DNA of 40,849 nt from Bipalium vagum (Eukaryota > Platyhelminthes > Tricladida > Geoplanidae): assembly GCA_037834085.1 (NCBI GenBank), contig JBBMKC010021410.1:1-40849 (forward strand), given 5' to 3'. The translations under genes and the position numbers were made by a program. The notes under the pieces are model-generated. The model saw only the letters and a program-made list of their open reading frames with translations, was not told the origin of the DNA and did no database searches. Positions 21,452 to 33,544 of the stretch are shown piece by piece (within the stretch, counting starts at the first letter, position 1; each line of letters begins with the position of its first letter).

Positions 21452-21987
21452 TAACTGTCATCAACTTCAAGAGAAATTTAGTATTACTTTGCAAAAATTA
21501 GTAAAACTGATAAATTATGAAATAACATGATTACTTCGTAATTTTATAACGAAAATAATAATTTCCTCAAAATCTAATTATTTCCATAAAATATTTGATA
21601 TTTCCATACAATGATTAATTTTAAATATCGACTCAGAGCGAATAATTATTGATTTTTTCTAATTACTTAAGATTTCGGACATTTGAGTAGCATAAAATTT
21701 ACTATTAAAATTTGAATAAAAATTAAAATAAAAGTAATTTTTAAAAATTGATTGTTTTAACTTAAAAGTTTCTTTCTTGTATATTATTTAAAATTTTTAA
21801 AACTAAAAAAAATTCATTGACTGAAATATTATATAATTCACACATGTGACATAATAGTAACACGCCGCTTCAAAAACTAAACGCAAATAATATATATTTA
21901 TTAAGAAAACTGTGTAAATGGTTCTATGAGAATTTTTTTCTATCACATAAAGAAAAATGGGAAAATAACATTTCAATTTAACTGGCC

Positions 21988-22934
21988 TCAAATAATTTGT
22001 TGTTGTTTTATAAAATTTTCAATCATCACATCAGTTTTTGTTCCCAGAACAGCTGCCAATCTTTGGTAGTTATATCCATAGTCCAACAATCCTCGATAGA
22101 GAAGTTGAAAATCTTTTTCAGTCCAAAAATCAACGATCTAAAATAATGATGAAGATTCAGATAATATTGATTAGTTTTTTTTACTCCATTGAACTCTGAT
22201 ATGATTATACAGTCGTCATCGTCATCGTCATCTTCAATTTCGATCAATTCTTCCACTTTTACAGCATCACGAGTTTTAAAAGAAACAATTTTTTCGAAAT
22301 CTTCTTCTGATGGAAGTGATTGCAATTTCTTTATTTGTCTTTTATATTTTGCGATTTTCCTCTTAATCTTCAACTTGTTGCGCATGTAGAAATCAAGAAT
22401 TTCGCCCATATTGCAATCTGGAAACTATTTAATTTATTAAAAAAAGATTCTTTAAGATCAATACTTCTGACAAAATTTTATTAAAGCAGCGTCTGCGATT
22501 TCTTCCATATCGTCTGTTTCCAGTAATAATTTTACTAAACTGATTTGATATTTCAATTGCATTTCCATCACATAGTCTTTTTGGTCTTTTGATACAATTA
22601 AAGGAATTTGAAGCTTTATTTATGTTATAATTGTTCTTCATTAAGAGTGATAATGCTTCTTCTTCTGAAAGGCTATTTACTCTTTTATAAAGTAACTTAA
22701 AAATATTTCATATACCTTTTTCTTTTAGCTATTAATAAATAGGATTCAACTTGGTTTTGATCAAAATCAGGTGGTGGAACCCATAAAGGAATTTCATTAT
22801 TTTCATTCTGAGTTAAAAGACTTTCAATTAACATGTCTTTGCTTTTAAACTCTGGTAAAGTAGCTAATTTATATTTATATAATAATAAATTATATAATAA
22901 GAAAATTTTAAAAATTAATACCTTCTTTCAACAT
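21988..22934 (-). CDS. ELM2-SANT-SANT protein (CoREST-like), copy 1
   Basis: Five exons (22922-22934, 22716-22863, 22465-22672, 22185-22424, 21988-22137) join in frame to 252 residues. Introns are 58, 43, 40 and 47 bases, all GT-AG. The ELM2 domain reads TLPEFKSKDMLIESL, then PLWVPPPDFDQNQVESYLLI, then SLSEEEALSLLMKNNYNINK. SANT1 ends in CFNKILSEFPDCNMGEILDF followed by YMRNKLKIKRK. A lysine-rich coil and a DDDDDDD run follow. SANT2 is IVDFWTEKDFQLLYRGLLDY, then LAAVLGTKTDVMIENF. ELM2-SANT-SANT is the order of CoREST/RCOR proteins, which bridge HDAC1/2 and the LSD1 demethylase. The protein is much shorter than animal RCOR (over 480 residues) and divergent. A paralogue lies 3.3 kb upstream of its start on the same strand. 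Other ELM2-SANT families (MTA, MIER) are less likely because they have only one SANT. Confidence 0.75.
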
Positions 22935-25900
22935 ATCGGTTATATTAAAAATTGTAATATTTAAACAACGTTACTGGTTTATAAAAATATTAATTTCTAT
23001 ATTTCTTTAAAATTTAAAATTTTAAAATTAGTGCAAATTTCATGTAACTTATGATTAATACAAAACAGGAATTTAAGTTTCCGAAAATTTAAGTATTTTT
23101 TCGGAAACATTGGTGTTAAACAGTTTAAATCATTTAATTAAATTCGACAATTTTGCTGAAAATACAATATAATATTTTTATAAAATTAAGAAAATATCAA
23201 GGTTTTAATATACATTATTTTAATTCTTTCACAGCGGATAAGTATTTCAGTCATCTTATTTTCAATTATATTTAAATATTATTATTTAAATATTATATTT
23301 TTAGATACGTAAATAATGTTTTTTTACATATATTTACTTTAATTTAATTCTTTCTTATTTAAAAATTCAATACTAATTAATTAATTTAATGGTTGTGGCT
23401 TTATTATACTCTTAAGAAGTTACATAATATATTCAAAAAATTATTATTTTTCCTTTAAAACTTCAATTTATTTAATATTTCGATTTCAAAATTCTTAATT
23501 CCAAAAAGCTATATATCACGGCTATATTTCAGTGTTAAACATTGTACTATTTTTAAAAAATAATTTACATGTTGCAGAAATCAGGGCTCAATATTATGGA
23601 AATCGTTTAAATTGTATCCATTTTCGTTTTATTCCTTCTTTTCTGTTTATTTTGTTGAAGTTTTTTAAATTTTATATACGTGCAATTCTTTTTCAAAGTA
23701 TTAAAAAATTTAGGGATCATTTAAGAACTTAAAAGTACATTATTCACAGAGATAAATGTTGGATAATAACTAAATAAGAAAAACATTTAAGAAGTCTTAA
23801 TTTTTTTAAGGGTTACATAATACTTTAAAGAAAGTTGTGTAAGGAATAAAAAAAGGAACATATAAATAAATAATTAGTTGCCAATTAAATAATTCTTAAC
23901 AATATGCCTTTTAAAAATAGAAATTGTATCATTTAGAAAAAAACAGAAATGCTGTGGTTGGTCCTAGAATGTGGGGATAAAGTAAAACTTAATAATAATA
24001 AATAAACAAAAAAATATACCAATAATAATAACAATAATAATAACCAATAGTAGTTGTGGCGTTAATAATGATAATAAAAAATAATAAATGATTTTTTTAA
24101 TAATAGTAAGATGTATTTTTAATAATAATTATGAATAATTACTTTTTGCATGATTAGTTATCAATTGATAAGATTTTTCATTTTATCTAGGTATAAAGTG
24201 ATTTACGAAAAGAAATTCACTAGGATTAATAAAATTCAATTGATTTCTCAGTTAATGGCCATCGATATCTAATAATACTGCCAAGAGAAATTATTTTCTT
24301 TGAGGTTGCATTGACTGCCAAAGTTAACAAATCACAGGAGCTGTGAACATAAAGATCTCAGTTGATTTATAGAGGCATCGGAAAAAATGACTTTAACTTT
24401 AAAAGAAGAATTGAAAATTGATTGAAATGCAAAGGATATTCATAAAAAAGATACTAGTTTAGAAATTTTCTGAAAAGAGAAAAGAAAAATATTAAAAAAA
24501 AATTTTTTTTACTGGAATCTTGCTCCGGATTACAAAGAAGATTATCTATCAATATTTTTTTCGAAGAAAAATTCAAAGTAAATTCGATTTTGCTGATAAT
24601 AAATATTGGATCATTTTTAAGTTCCCCACCAGGGGGCTATATATCTGAGAAACTGGAAAGGCTCAGCTGATATATCGGGAAGATTAAACGAAGCTAAACT
24701 GTAAGATAGTTCTATATTATTTTTTTATATTAATTTATTTATTATTTTTCTATTGTTTTCTTTAAAGTTTATTCGTTTATTATTTCAGTATAATTTTTGT
24801 TTTATTTAATTAATTGACATTTGATTTTTCAACTAACATTTTGTTTGATATATATAATTGATCGTTATTACCCAAGATCTTCAAGACATTTTTGTGACCC
24901 CTTGTTGAGTTTGGAAAACTAAACATGATCTCATATTTTTAATTCTTCCTTTTTTCATTCTGATTTTTTCAATATATACTGCGTTTCAATATCATATTTT
25001 TGAATAAATATTTTTAATAATATGTGAAATACTCTTAAATAAATGTATTCTTTCTTTGTAGTATTTTATCTTATATTAAAATTATATAAAAAATTGTGCA
25101 ACCTCTACGAATTTTTAAAACGTTTTTGTTAGTAATTAATAATAATTCATAATTTTAGAAACATATTTACCTTTATAATATCATCTAATAGGAAGCTGAA
25201 TGAGTGCCAATTTAATTAAAGAAATTTTGACAAATTTAACAAAGTACCTATTTCTAAAATGCAATTTTCCTAATTAAAATTTGATTTACAACAATCATTA
25301 CAAAATCCTTATTACATTGAGTCAGTGATAATTGCACAAAATTAATTGCAAATGGTAAGTTCAAATTCCAAATAAAGAGAATTATAAGCACAAAAAAATA
25401 CAATATTTGGTAGACAAATTGCTCATGCCCCAATTTTTCAGAATAATTCATTGACTTGGCATGGAATCTATGAAATTGTTAGCTTAATTGATTTAATAAA
25501 ACGAATAAAAAATTCTTGCGCAATCATCGTATAAACATCAGTTTAAGTTTTAAAACTTTATGAGGAGCCATAGAAATGTTCTTTTATGAATGTACCTATT
25601 TTCATTACAGTTTCTGATCTGCAAAAAAATCTAGTTGAATTAAATCATCAAATCAAAACTGAAATATATTGGTCATACTTATTCAAAATGTTTTGACCAT
25701 AATAATATTTTCATTGATTTTCATTCCATTTACTTAGAAAAATATTTTGTATTGTCTGTCTACATCTGAGCGATATCGAAGTTTAACCAATTGAAATTTT
25801 GAAAATAGTAATTTCCTTTTAAAATTCCAATCAACAAATTTTGGATAAACGAACTTATATTAAATTAATTGTCACACATTTAACTTTTCATGATTCTATA

Positions 25901-26193
25901 AGGTCAGAAAAAGCAAAATTGAAACCCTAATCGACCTCGTTTGGTAAAAATAAGCATATATTAAAAAACTGACAAACCATTGACCATTGATACAATACCG
26001 TCATAATTAAGAATGGAAAACTTTGCCATGTTTATTATTGACATGATAAATCTACAATTGAGCAGTACATGTTTTAATAACAGACACATTACTAGATATA
26101 AAATCGATGTATTACATAATATTTACAATCGGTAAATCGATCAAAAATTGAAAACATCTATTGAAAATCAAAAATGTAAATCGATTATTTTCT
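22935..26193. other. Long AT-rich interval between the paralogues
   Basis: No complete gene seen. 24000-24110 is triplet-rich. 24387-24560 on plus has MTLTLKEELKID and then NAKDIHKKDTSLEIF across breaks, which faintly resembles a pogo-type helix-turn-helix and may be a transposon scrap. 24625-24690 is a less AT-rich patch with two small hairpins. Open frames such as 23532-23732 and 25254-25451 look like chance. Confidence 0.4.
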
Positions 26194-27213
26194 CTATAGG
26201 ACGTTCTTTACATTTTGAGCGTAAAAACTTTTTACCATGTTCTCGGTCTTGTTTCCAACATACCTGGAAATCATGAGAAAATTCTCACCAAACATCCCGA
26301 GAGCTTGAAAGAAGCTGAACACTTCCTGGCGGTTCCAAATCTCGTCTGGCGGGCCACACAAATCATTGGCGGCTTTGGCCACATCAACGTAAACAACCTC
26401 ACGGTTTTCAATCATCTTAACCTCAGTATCGGACGACACGGTTCGGCTGCTTGCCACTTCTTTCAACTTGGCGACAATTTCGTCATACTGTTCTTCGGAG
26501 GGAATCTTTGACAGTTTGTTGTACTGCTTCTTGTACCGGGCCAGTCGTCTCTTGATCTTCAGCTTGTTGGACATGTAGAAGTGGAGCAGTTCTCCCATGG
26601 TGTAGTTTGGAAACTGTTATAGGAGAGTAATCGAAAAAAGTTTGGTTAATTACAACATAATTTCATAAATTTATTAAAGTCAACTTTGCTGTGAATTTGA
26701 CGGAAACACCTTTTCCGTTTCAAACTGTTTTTGCGAATATTTATCATAATTCTGCTGATTTTCTCCGCAGTTGCTACAACGTCAAGTTCAAACAGCCCAA
26801 TCCTGGGACGGTATTGTGAGATATCAGCTAGGGCTGATGAGACATCATGATCATTACATTGGAGAGCCAATAATGCCTGATCCTCTCGATAACTGTAGTC
26901 AACTTTAAAAGGAACAAAAATGAACCAACAAGTCCATACCCCATTTGTTTAAGATTATTTATATAATTATTTATTTCTACATCTCCCAATACATCAGGCT
27001 TTTTCCACAAGCATGTCTCTCTCTCTGAACTTTCTTTCTGATAATTTTCAATTAGATTAATATTTGTTATATATTGTGGTAATTTATGACAAGTGTTTTC
27101 AACAGAAAACTCTCTTTTTTCAACATTGTTAGCCTAATTTGATAAAAGTAACGCAATAACTTAATGAAATACAATAAACATACTAAGCCAGATTCTGAAG
27201 GAATTAATTTCAT
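26194..27213 (-). CDS. ELM2-SANT-SANT protein (CoREST-like), copy 2
   Basis: Four exons (27184-27213, 26940-27133, 26685-26892, 26194-26613) join in frame to 283 residues. Introns are 50, 47 and 71 bases. It starts MKLIPSESGL. ELM2 reads KLPQYITNINLIENYQ, then CLWKKPDVLGDVEINNYINN, then YREDQALLALQCNDHDVSSA. SANT1 ends CFRQIHSKFPNYTMGELLHF and YMSNKLKIKRR. A basic coil (LARYKKQYNKL) follows. SANT2 is PPDEIWNRQEVFSFFQALGM, then FLMISRYVGNKTENMVKSFY, close to the RCOR string ISDVIGNKSVVQVKNFF. The third donor (AAA|GTTGAC) is non-consensus, but the join restores a string shared with copy 1. SANT2 is not interrupted by an intron here, unlike copy 1. This region is less AT-rich than copy 1, which may reflect stronger constraint. 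The likely role is a scaffold of an HDAC corepressor complex. Confidence 0.8.
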
Positions 27214-28110
27214 GAAATTTTCATATAATTAAATTTTAAAATAATTTGAAATAAATTAAGAATTACACTAAATTCAAACAAATTATATTCAAGCCTGTCA
27301 GTTATGGTTTAATAAAAATGTCTGTTAAGCAATTTTCCAAAGATTTGTAACTTAATTTTAAAAAAAAAATATTTTTTTTATTATTAAAATTTGAAGTACC
27401 CAATGAAATAAGTTATGATATTACATACATTTTTAAACCTAAAATTAAAAAAATCGTAGAAAGTAAAATGTATTTTTAAAATAAATTTTATCAAATAAAT
27501 AACTTTTATGTTTGAATACATTTAATTTTGAAAAATATGAATCAATAAATTATATTGATTATTAATTTATTCTTAAACTAAAACTTTTGTAACCGATAAA
27601 ATAACTTACGAATATGCAATTCAAAAATGTATATTCAATTCATTATTATAAATTTTATCAATGAGATTAAAAATTTTTAGTTGTAAATAATAGTTAATCA
27701 ACATTCTCATATGTATATAATATTTTATGCATTGATTTTTTTACTAAATACTAAAACGATTTTTAGTAGTGCTTTAAATATATATTAGTTTACTTAAAAA
27801 ATCATAACATATTTAGTAAGTGATTTAAAAGTATATTTATTAAATCCATCCATATTTTGACATATTCAAGTTAAATCCAAAGTCCTTTAATTAGGATGGA
27901 AATTTAAAGAATGTTTATGAATTAATTTCGAATTGTACTATATGTTATAGTTAATTAATCATTAAGTAAGGTATCAAATAAATATGATTTACCAATAGAA
28001 TGATAGTGAATTACAATTAAACGGGATTAACTGAGAATTTATATAAATATGCAATTGTGCAAGAAATTTGATTTTGTGTTTGATACGATATTAGGTAGAA
28101 TCCAGCCGAG
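27214..28110. other. AT-rich upstream region, no gene
   Basis: Upstream of copy 2, mostly A and T, with no supported feature. Confidence 0.5.
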
Positions 28111-28860
28111 AAGGATGAGAATTGATGTAAGCTACTTGGATTTCAATTCCAACATCTCGAAGTAAAGAAAAACCCTGGTCAGATTTACTTTTGCCGTGGT
28201 AACTCGGTACCCTATTATTCTTTGCGACATATGGTGAGGTAAGATAAGCCCTGGACACCATATATTATTAAGACCATCAGCTTTGAATGGAAATTTCAAT
28301 GGGCCATCAGAGTCGAGTCTCTACATTTATTTATGATAATATTGAATGGTGTTTAAAGTTTTCGTATTTTATAAAATCAATGAAATTTAATAAAAAAAGT
28401 AGAATAAGACACATCAACTTTTACATTGACAATCTTTTATTAATTTTTCAGATGGAATCATTGTTCATGACTTTTTTAGCGAAAAATTGTATAAAATATT
28501 TAGTTAACTTTAATTAAATTCGATTAAAATCAGTACCAATGTTTTCATTTGCTAACAACAATATTTTTATAAATTTCTTTTTGAGAACAACCGATTTCTT
28601 AATAATAAATTGTCAAAACCCAGTTTTCGGTGGCCTGAATCTATTCATGGACCAACGGTGATGTTTGGTTCCTCGGCTGGAGTTGACATGCCATGGCCAG
28701 AAAGTAATTTTCATTCATAAACATTGTTATTCGATTGAGAACTGAACCCACCAGGTTGTTATTCTATTCATAGAATTTTTCAGTCAAAAGTATCTCCATC
28801 TCTTTCGCTTCGCCTGAAGCTCATATGAAAAAAAGGTTTATGATCGAACGACTCCTGAAA
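28111..28860. other. Unassigned coding-like islands
   Basis: Two patches rise above the AT background: 28130-28320 and 28620-28710. On plus, 28625-28710 is open and reads RWPESIHGPTVMFGSSAGVD followed by MPWPE after a CCCAG. On plus, 28165-28234 reads NPGQIYFCRGNSVPYYSLRH followed by a GTAAGA. They could be exons of one gene or parts of a mobile element. No joined frame could be supported and no family is recognised. Confidence 0.25.
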
Positions 28861-29571
28861 AGTGATGAACAAATCACAGTCCATTAATGACTAAGTTCTG
28901 GACTTATCTTCATTATATTCTTATCTTAAGTATATTTAACAATATTACATCTTAAAATCTAATACTTGGTTTTTGCACACGATGTAAATAACCATGGTAC
29001 CGCCGTACAAAATCTAATGACACCTTATTGCATCAGAGAAAATTACCTTAATATTTTTTAGTTACTTGCCTCTTAAATGAAATTAAAAACGGAGAATTGA
29101 GTTAACATTATTAACAAATTGGTTCCAGATTCTGTCGTTTTTATTATTAAGATGTTTATCTGTTGGAAACTACAAAAATAAAATATAAAGTAGCTCAAAT
29201 GTTTACACTGCACTCGTTATTATAGAAAATCAAGGTAACCTTAAAAATTAAGTTTTGCTTAAAGAAACGTTTATAACAGGAACACACTTGATAATTCATC
29301 ACTACACTTTTATATAAACTATTCATTCAATTTTTACATTTCTTAGAGTAACTAAAATCAATTTCCCGCGTAAGGTTGACATCAACATATTGTTAATATT
29401 GATCCATACCTTAATGTATTTTTGTAACTTAATCTTTTTCAATAAAACATGAATCAACAAATAAATGATAAACAGAAACGAAACAAAATCTCCAAATATG
29501 TCTAAGCTCAAACTAATTTCTTTAAACATATTCCGGTTTGGGGATTTTACTAGAATTTGTCTGCGTAAAAA

Positions 29572-29892
29572 ATGAAAGAAAACGGTTTGTCGTGGCTTTG
29601 GGAGAACACAGAAAGTTGGAAAAAAACTTGTGAACAATACCGAGATTTTTTGCGTTCTGCGCAATATGAATCGAAGAATTTTCAGAATATTTCCAATATT
29701 TGGCTAGGTTTCTTGCATTTCTATGTTCACATATTAATTATTTATATGAATTATTTTCAAAAAAGTTACATAGTTAGAGATTCTACATTCACAATAAGAT
29801 TGAGCTGTTCGGACTTCAGTTCATCTCTGATTATTAGGGCTAGCACAAGAGATTCATTGAGTTCTAAAAAGATCATAAAATTTTATAAGTAG
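29572..29892 (+). CDS. Hypothetical protein, 106 residues
   Basis: Open frame with an ATG at 29572. The first 45 residues (MKENGLSWLWENTESWKKTC, then EQYRDFLRSAQ) are charged, tryptophan-rich and use GC-richer codons than the flanks. They are followed by a hydrophobic stretch (IWLGFLHFYVHILIIYMNYF) that could span a membrane, then a serine-rich tail. An overlapping minus frame (29323-29664) is hydrophobic and is probably its shadow. No family recognised; it may be an exon of a larger gene. Confidence 0.35.
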   Translation: MKENGLSWLWENTESWKKTCEQYRDFLRSAQYESKNFQNISNIWLGFLHFYVHILIIYMNYFQKSYIVRDSTFTIRLSCSDFSSSLIIRASTRDSLSSKKIIKFYK

Positions 29893-30429
29893 TAAGTATC
29901 AGAATCAAATTGAATCTAATTAAAATATATAATTCATTATACTATAATAATAATAAATAATAATAATAAAAAAAAAATAATAATAAATAATAAACATTGA
30001 TTAATATTTAATAATAAGGACGAATATCCTTATCAGGAGATTATCTATCCCAAAAGGATTCCGGTTTCTCTACCTACGAAATCCAGTTAGATTTTGTGGC
30101 GGCAATGGCAGGTACTACCTAGCGATTAGTGTATGTCGTTCTGTGAACTCTTATTGGTCGCAATTAATTATATTGAAAGTTAGTAGAAATCGGATGTAAA
30201 GGCAATTTTGAAAAGACAACTTGAGATGATATTTTAGAAAAGAATTTTGAGCCAATTGTAAATTATTTGACGGATAATTTGATGAAGTATGATTTTCTAT
30301 GGTTTTCCTGTCGGTCGTACTCCGTCGAACTTGACTAACCACGACAGCCAAGAAAGGCAGCTTGTGATAAATCGAAGAACTAATACGGATTGTTTTGGAA
30401 ACTTTGTTATTTATTTATTTTAATATTTA
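29893..30429. other. Microsatellite and coding-like scraps
   Basis: 29944-29995 is an AAT microsatellite. 30020-30140 (plus, LIRRLSIPKGFRFLYLRNPV) and 30211-30330 (plus, DDILEKNFEPIVNYLTDNLM) are open, protein-like stretches. They do not join and are not recognised; they may be remains of an old gene or mobile element. Confidence 0.3.
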
Positions 30430-30765
30430 ATAGTTATATATTACTGTATTTTCGTGCATAGAATCCTCATTTCCATTTTAAAACTGAATTTTCAATAAAA
30501 ATGTTAGCAATGCTTAGATTACACAATCTCTTCATCTGAAAAAAATTACTGCGACTAGAAGCTTCGTGTTTCAGAGAGTGAACAAGCAATTTGCACCAGG
30601 AAACTCTTTTTAGCTTGGTAGTTTCCAAATCATCTAGTGAACTTTCAGAGTCTAAGATCTTCATCAGCCAAGTAACGCATAGTTCTTTCACTCATTTCCA
30701 AGATTGATGCCATTTTCCGCATTAATGTTCCTGGGTCCCCTTTCATCTACCTTTCCCTTTCTGAT
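30430..30765 (-). mobile_element. Tc1-like transposase fragment
   Basis: Minus-strand MRKMASILEMSERTMRYL followed by DEDLRL matches the second helix-turn-helix of Tc1/IS630-type transposases. After a short broken stretch comes FFSDEEIV, the first catalytic aspartate motif. Only the N-terminal half is present and it carries several stops. It directly abuts the pogo-like remnant on the same strand, suggesting insertion into it. Confidence 0.6.
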
Positions 30766-31500
30766 TAACAGAAATATTAAGAGACTGTAAAATACCTGCC
30801 ATTCTTCCATGAATTATTGAAAGATTTGGTCCAGATTGATTCAAAAATTGGTTTGTTATTTCTAATTTATGATTTGTCATTGAATCAAGAATGAGAATTG
30901 ATTCTTCTCAAAAAACCCCATTAAATTTTCCATTAAAGCACTTAGACATCTAAATGTTCATTATGTCTTCATTCATCCATCATTTTATGTTAGAAGTAAT
31001 AACAAAATATGTCGAAAAATATTCATTGGTCCAGAAATACATTTGAATATATCACGTGGATTAAGTTTAGTCCAATTTGCAGAACAATGCAGAACTGTAA
31101 AACTATTTTTCTCGTTTCCTGCGGTTTTAAGGTTAATTGTTTTTCGCTAACTGAATTAACTGTACATGTTGATGGAAAATCAAATGTCATCTGTACTTCA
31201 CCCATATTAAAAATCTGTACTTTATTGTAATCATAGTTTCCCTTTCCTTATTAATTTATTAAATAAAATTACTTTTCAATTCCTTCAATTACATTTCAGT
31301 ATTTGTCCAATGTTGTACGAACTAAAATTGACAGATTGTTATGTTTCATAAATGTATGAATCCAATTTGTAGAACATTTAAAACTAGTAACACCGTTTTC
31401 GAAAACAATTTCTTTCGCCGGATATTTAAAAACAATTTTTGAAACTCAATTACTGTCTCCAAGTTAAAACAATTCTTCAATCCATGTTCAATATCAGGTT
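30766..31500 (-). mobile_element. pogo-like transposase remnant
   Basis: On the minus strand, TSFKCSTNWIHTFMKHNNLS near 31390 matches the CENP-B-type DNA-binding end (WxxxFMKRHNLS). NMGEVQMTFDFPSTCTVN near 31205 matches NMDETPVxFDMPxxxTVN; the usual first catalytic aspartate is G here. MTNHKLEITNQFLNQSG and ILQSLNISVN near 30790-30875 match the LQPLDVSVN end of the DDE_1 domain. Frameshifts and stops are frequent. This is a second pogo family, different from the Tigger at 6948. Confidence 0.75.
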
Positions 31501-32086
31501 ACTTACATTTTGAGCCTCGTTTTGCTCTTTTGGGGATTATGTTGTTATTTTCAATTCTTGTTTCCTTCAATCTCCTATTGATTTTTATTCTACTTGATTC
31601 TTTCTTCGATTTCCCATGTAATTTTGGAAAATCAATAATCTTCAATTTGATTAATGCTGAGTACGCTTCTGAGTTACTATAAAAACTAACCATAATAAAA
31701 GATTTAGCAGTCAGATTAAACGAAGTTTAATAAGACTTTCTGACTTATGAAATTGTTTCTTATTGCGTAGATGGTATAATTTTTACACCAAACTCACGTA
31801 TTAGATTGGGAGTCAGATAATAACCAGTTTGATTAATGTTAAAATATTAACAAATCATATACATATATAATAAATCTTAACCGAAAATTAAATTAATTGG
31901 TTTAATCTTATAAGATTTTACAAATCTTATAATTAACTATTTAAAATACTTAACTTAAAGTCATTTCACTGTCAACATAGACTGCTTTTCTATTATGTTT
32001 ATTTTCCTTTGAATCGTCTGTCAGTTGTCAATCTCACTAACTAATAAATTATAATTTTATCACCAAATATTTCGTCTAGATCATTC
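31501..32086. other. No gene seen
   Basis: 31501-31693 is a charged minus-strand frame (KLHGKSKKESSRIKINRRLK) that may be the N-terminus of the pogo-like remnant. The rest is AT-rich. Confidence 0.3.
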
Positions 32087-32379
32087 TTAGGTTGATGCAA
32101 AAGAAATGTCGGTTTTTAAAAAGAAATTTTGAGTGAGCATAAGTTTTCTCATAATAGATTTTATTTATTACAATAAAATCCATTAGAATCAACACAGCGT
32201 TGCCAACAATATGGAAGTTTATTTATTCCGGAAACGTAGAATTCAGAGGCTTTTAATTGGATAAAATCGCTGAAAGTGTTTTTGGAACCGTCTTGGCTCT
32301 TGAACAGTTTCTCGCTCAAGAAGTTGTTGAGGTGCTTGAAGAAATGATAATCTGTATTTGAGAGGTCGGGTGAATATGG
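32087..32379 (-). mobile_element. mariner fragment with one terminal repeat
   Basis: The segment 32161-32379 encodes, unbroken on the minus strand, the last 72 residues of a mariner transposase. It starts at PYSPDLSNTDYHFFKHL, which carries the third catalytic aspartate, and ends GINKLPYCWQRCVDSNG with a stop a few codons later. The terminal inverted repeat TTAGGTTGATGCAAAAGAAA lies at 32087. The other end of the element and the first 270 residues are missing. It belongs to a different mariner group from the copy at 5085. Confidence 0.85.
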
Positions 32380-33219
32380 TCAATGGTCTAGAGTCTCATA
32401 TGATAATTAATTTTACTTTATCAATTTATTATTATTATTATAATTATAATTATTATTATTTTATTTTTTTATTTTTAAAAATTTTTTTTATTACTACTAT
32501 TATTATTATTTATCAAATTGTAGAACGCAAAATGGATAAATTTATTATCATTGCTTTACTGAGCAATTATTATTTAGAGAACAGTGAGCATTATTCAAAG
32601 ACACTTATTAATCATTTAGATCCATTTGAGCGCGAAAAACAATACCAAAAGCTTTGAATTTTATTATCCCACTGTGTCTATTATTAAATCACGAATTTTT
32701 GATTATCGTAGAAACTGAATCAAAGTCACTGTCTGTTTTTAGTTTTTTAAAAACACGAATATTAACCATGTCTTGTATTTTCCTTAATTATCGTTATATC
32801 TTTGAATTTTTTATCAAACAACAAATTTAATAGAAACTTAGGCATTACACAAAACAGAAAAACCTCCCAAAAGATGAATGTCCTTTCTCAACTGTAACAC
32901 ATTTAAGAGATAATTCAAATGAATAGTGTAAAAGTTAATATATTATTAAATTAAATTCTATTTAATCTAATTTAATTTCATTTCATTAAATATTCCAAGA
33001 AGTTTGACATTACAGAATATCTAAGCATTTTGGACATAATAAGGTTTAATTTAATAAATATGTTGGGTTCAGTCCATAATAAATAATAAAAATTGAAATT
33101 AATTTCCACTAAAATAAACAATGATAGTAATAATTTTTATAATAAATATATTTAAAGATTTTCATGATAATAATAATTATTTTGTTACGCTTTATATTAA
33201 TATGAAAACTTCGTAGCAC
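32380..33219. other. AT-rich, ATT microsatellite, no gene
   Basis: 32425-32520 is an ATT/TTA-rich low-complexity stretch. A frame at 32530-32657 (plus, KMDKFIIIALLSNYYLENSE) is short and unassigned. No other feature. Confidence 0.4.
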
Positions 33220-33440
33220 TTAGGTCGTAATTTTACTGACCCTTTCACTTACGTCAATAACGTGTTCGAAAATAATTGAATCAGAACGATCACAATAAAA
33301 CTTTATTTTATCAGCATAAATGCACACGATAATTGTCAAAAAATATCTATGCACAACAATAAGCAAATCGAACTCAACTGATAAAATATCATCAACTATC
33401 AATGAATAAAAAAACGAATCAAATATAATGAAAGAAAATT
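33220..33440 (-). CDS. Possible exon, unknown gene
   Basis: A minus-strand frame with no ATG reads VEFDLLIVVHRYFLTIIVCI, then YADKIKFYCDRSDSIIFEHV. It is followed at 33250 by ID and a textbook GTAAGTG donor. An ATCAG acceptor precedes VEFD. The hydrophobic middle could be a membrane segment. No adjoining exon was found. Confidence 0.3.
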
Positions 33441-33544
33441 AAATATTAAAATAATAATCAATAAATCAGTAATTCCAACAAACCTAATGTAAATTGTCAA
33501 TATGTTAATTAATCATAAAGTAAAATAAAAAATTTAGCAAGCTC

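Noticed and set aside
26215-26511. 98-residue plus-strand frame
   Set aside because: Antisense shadow of the last exon of the ELM2-SANT copy 2.
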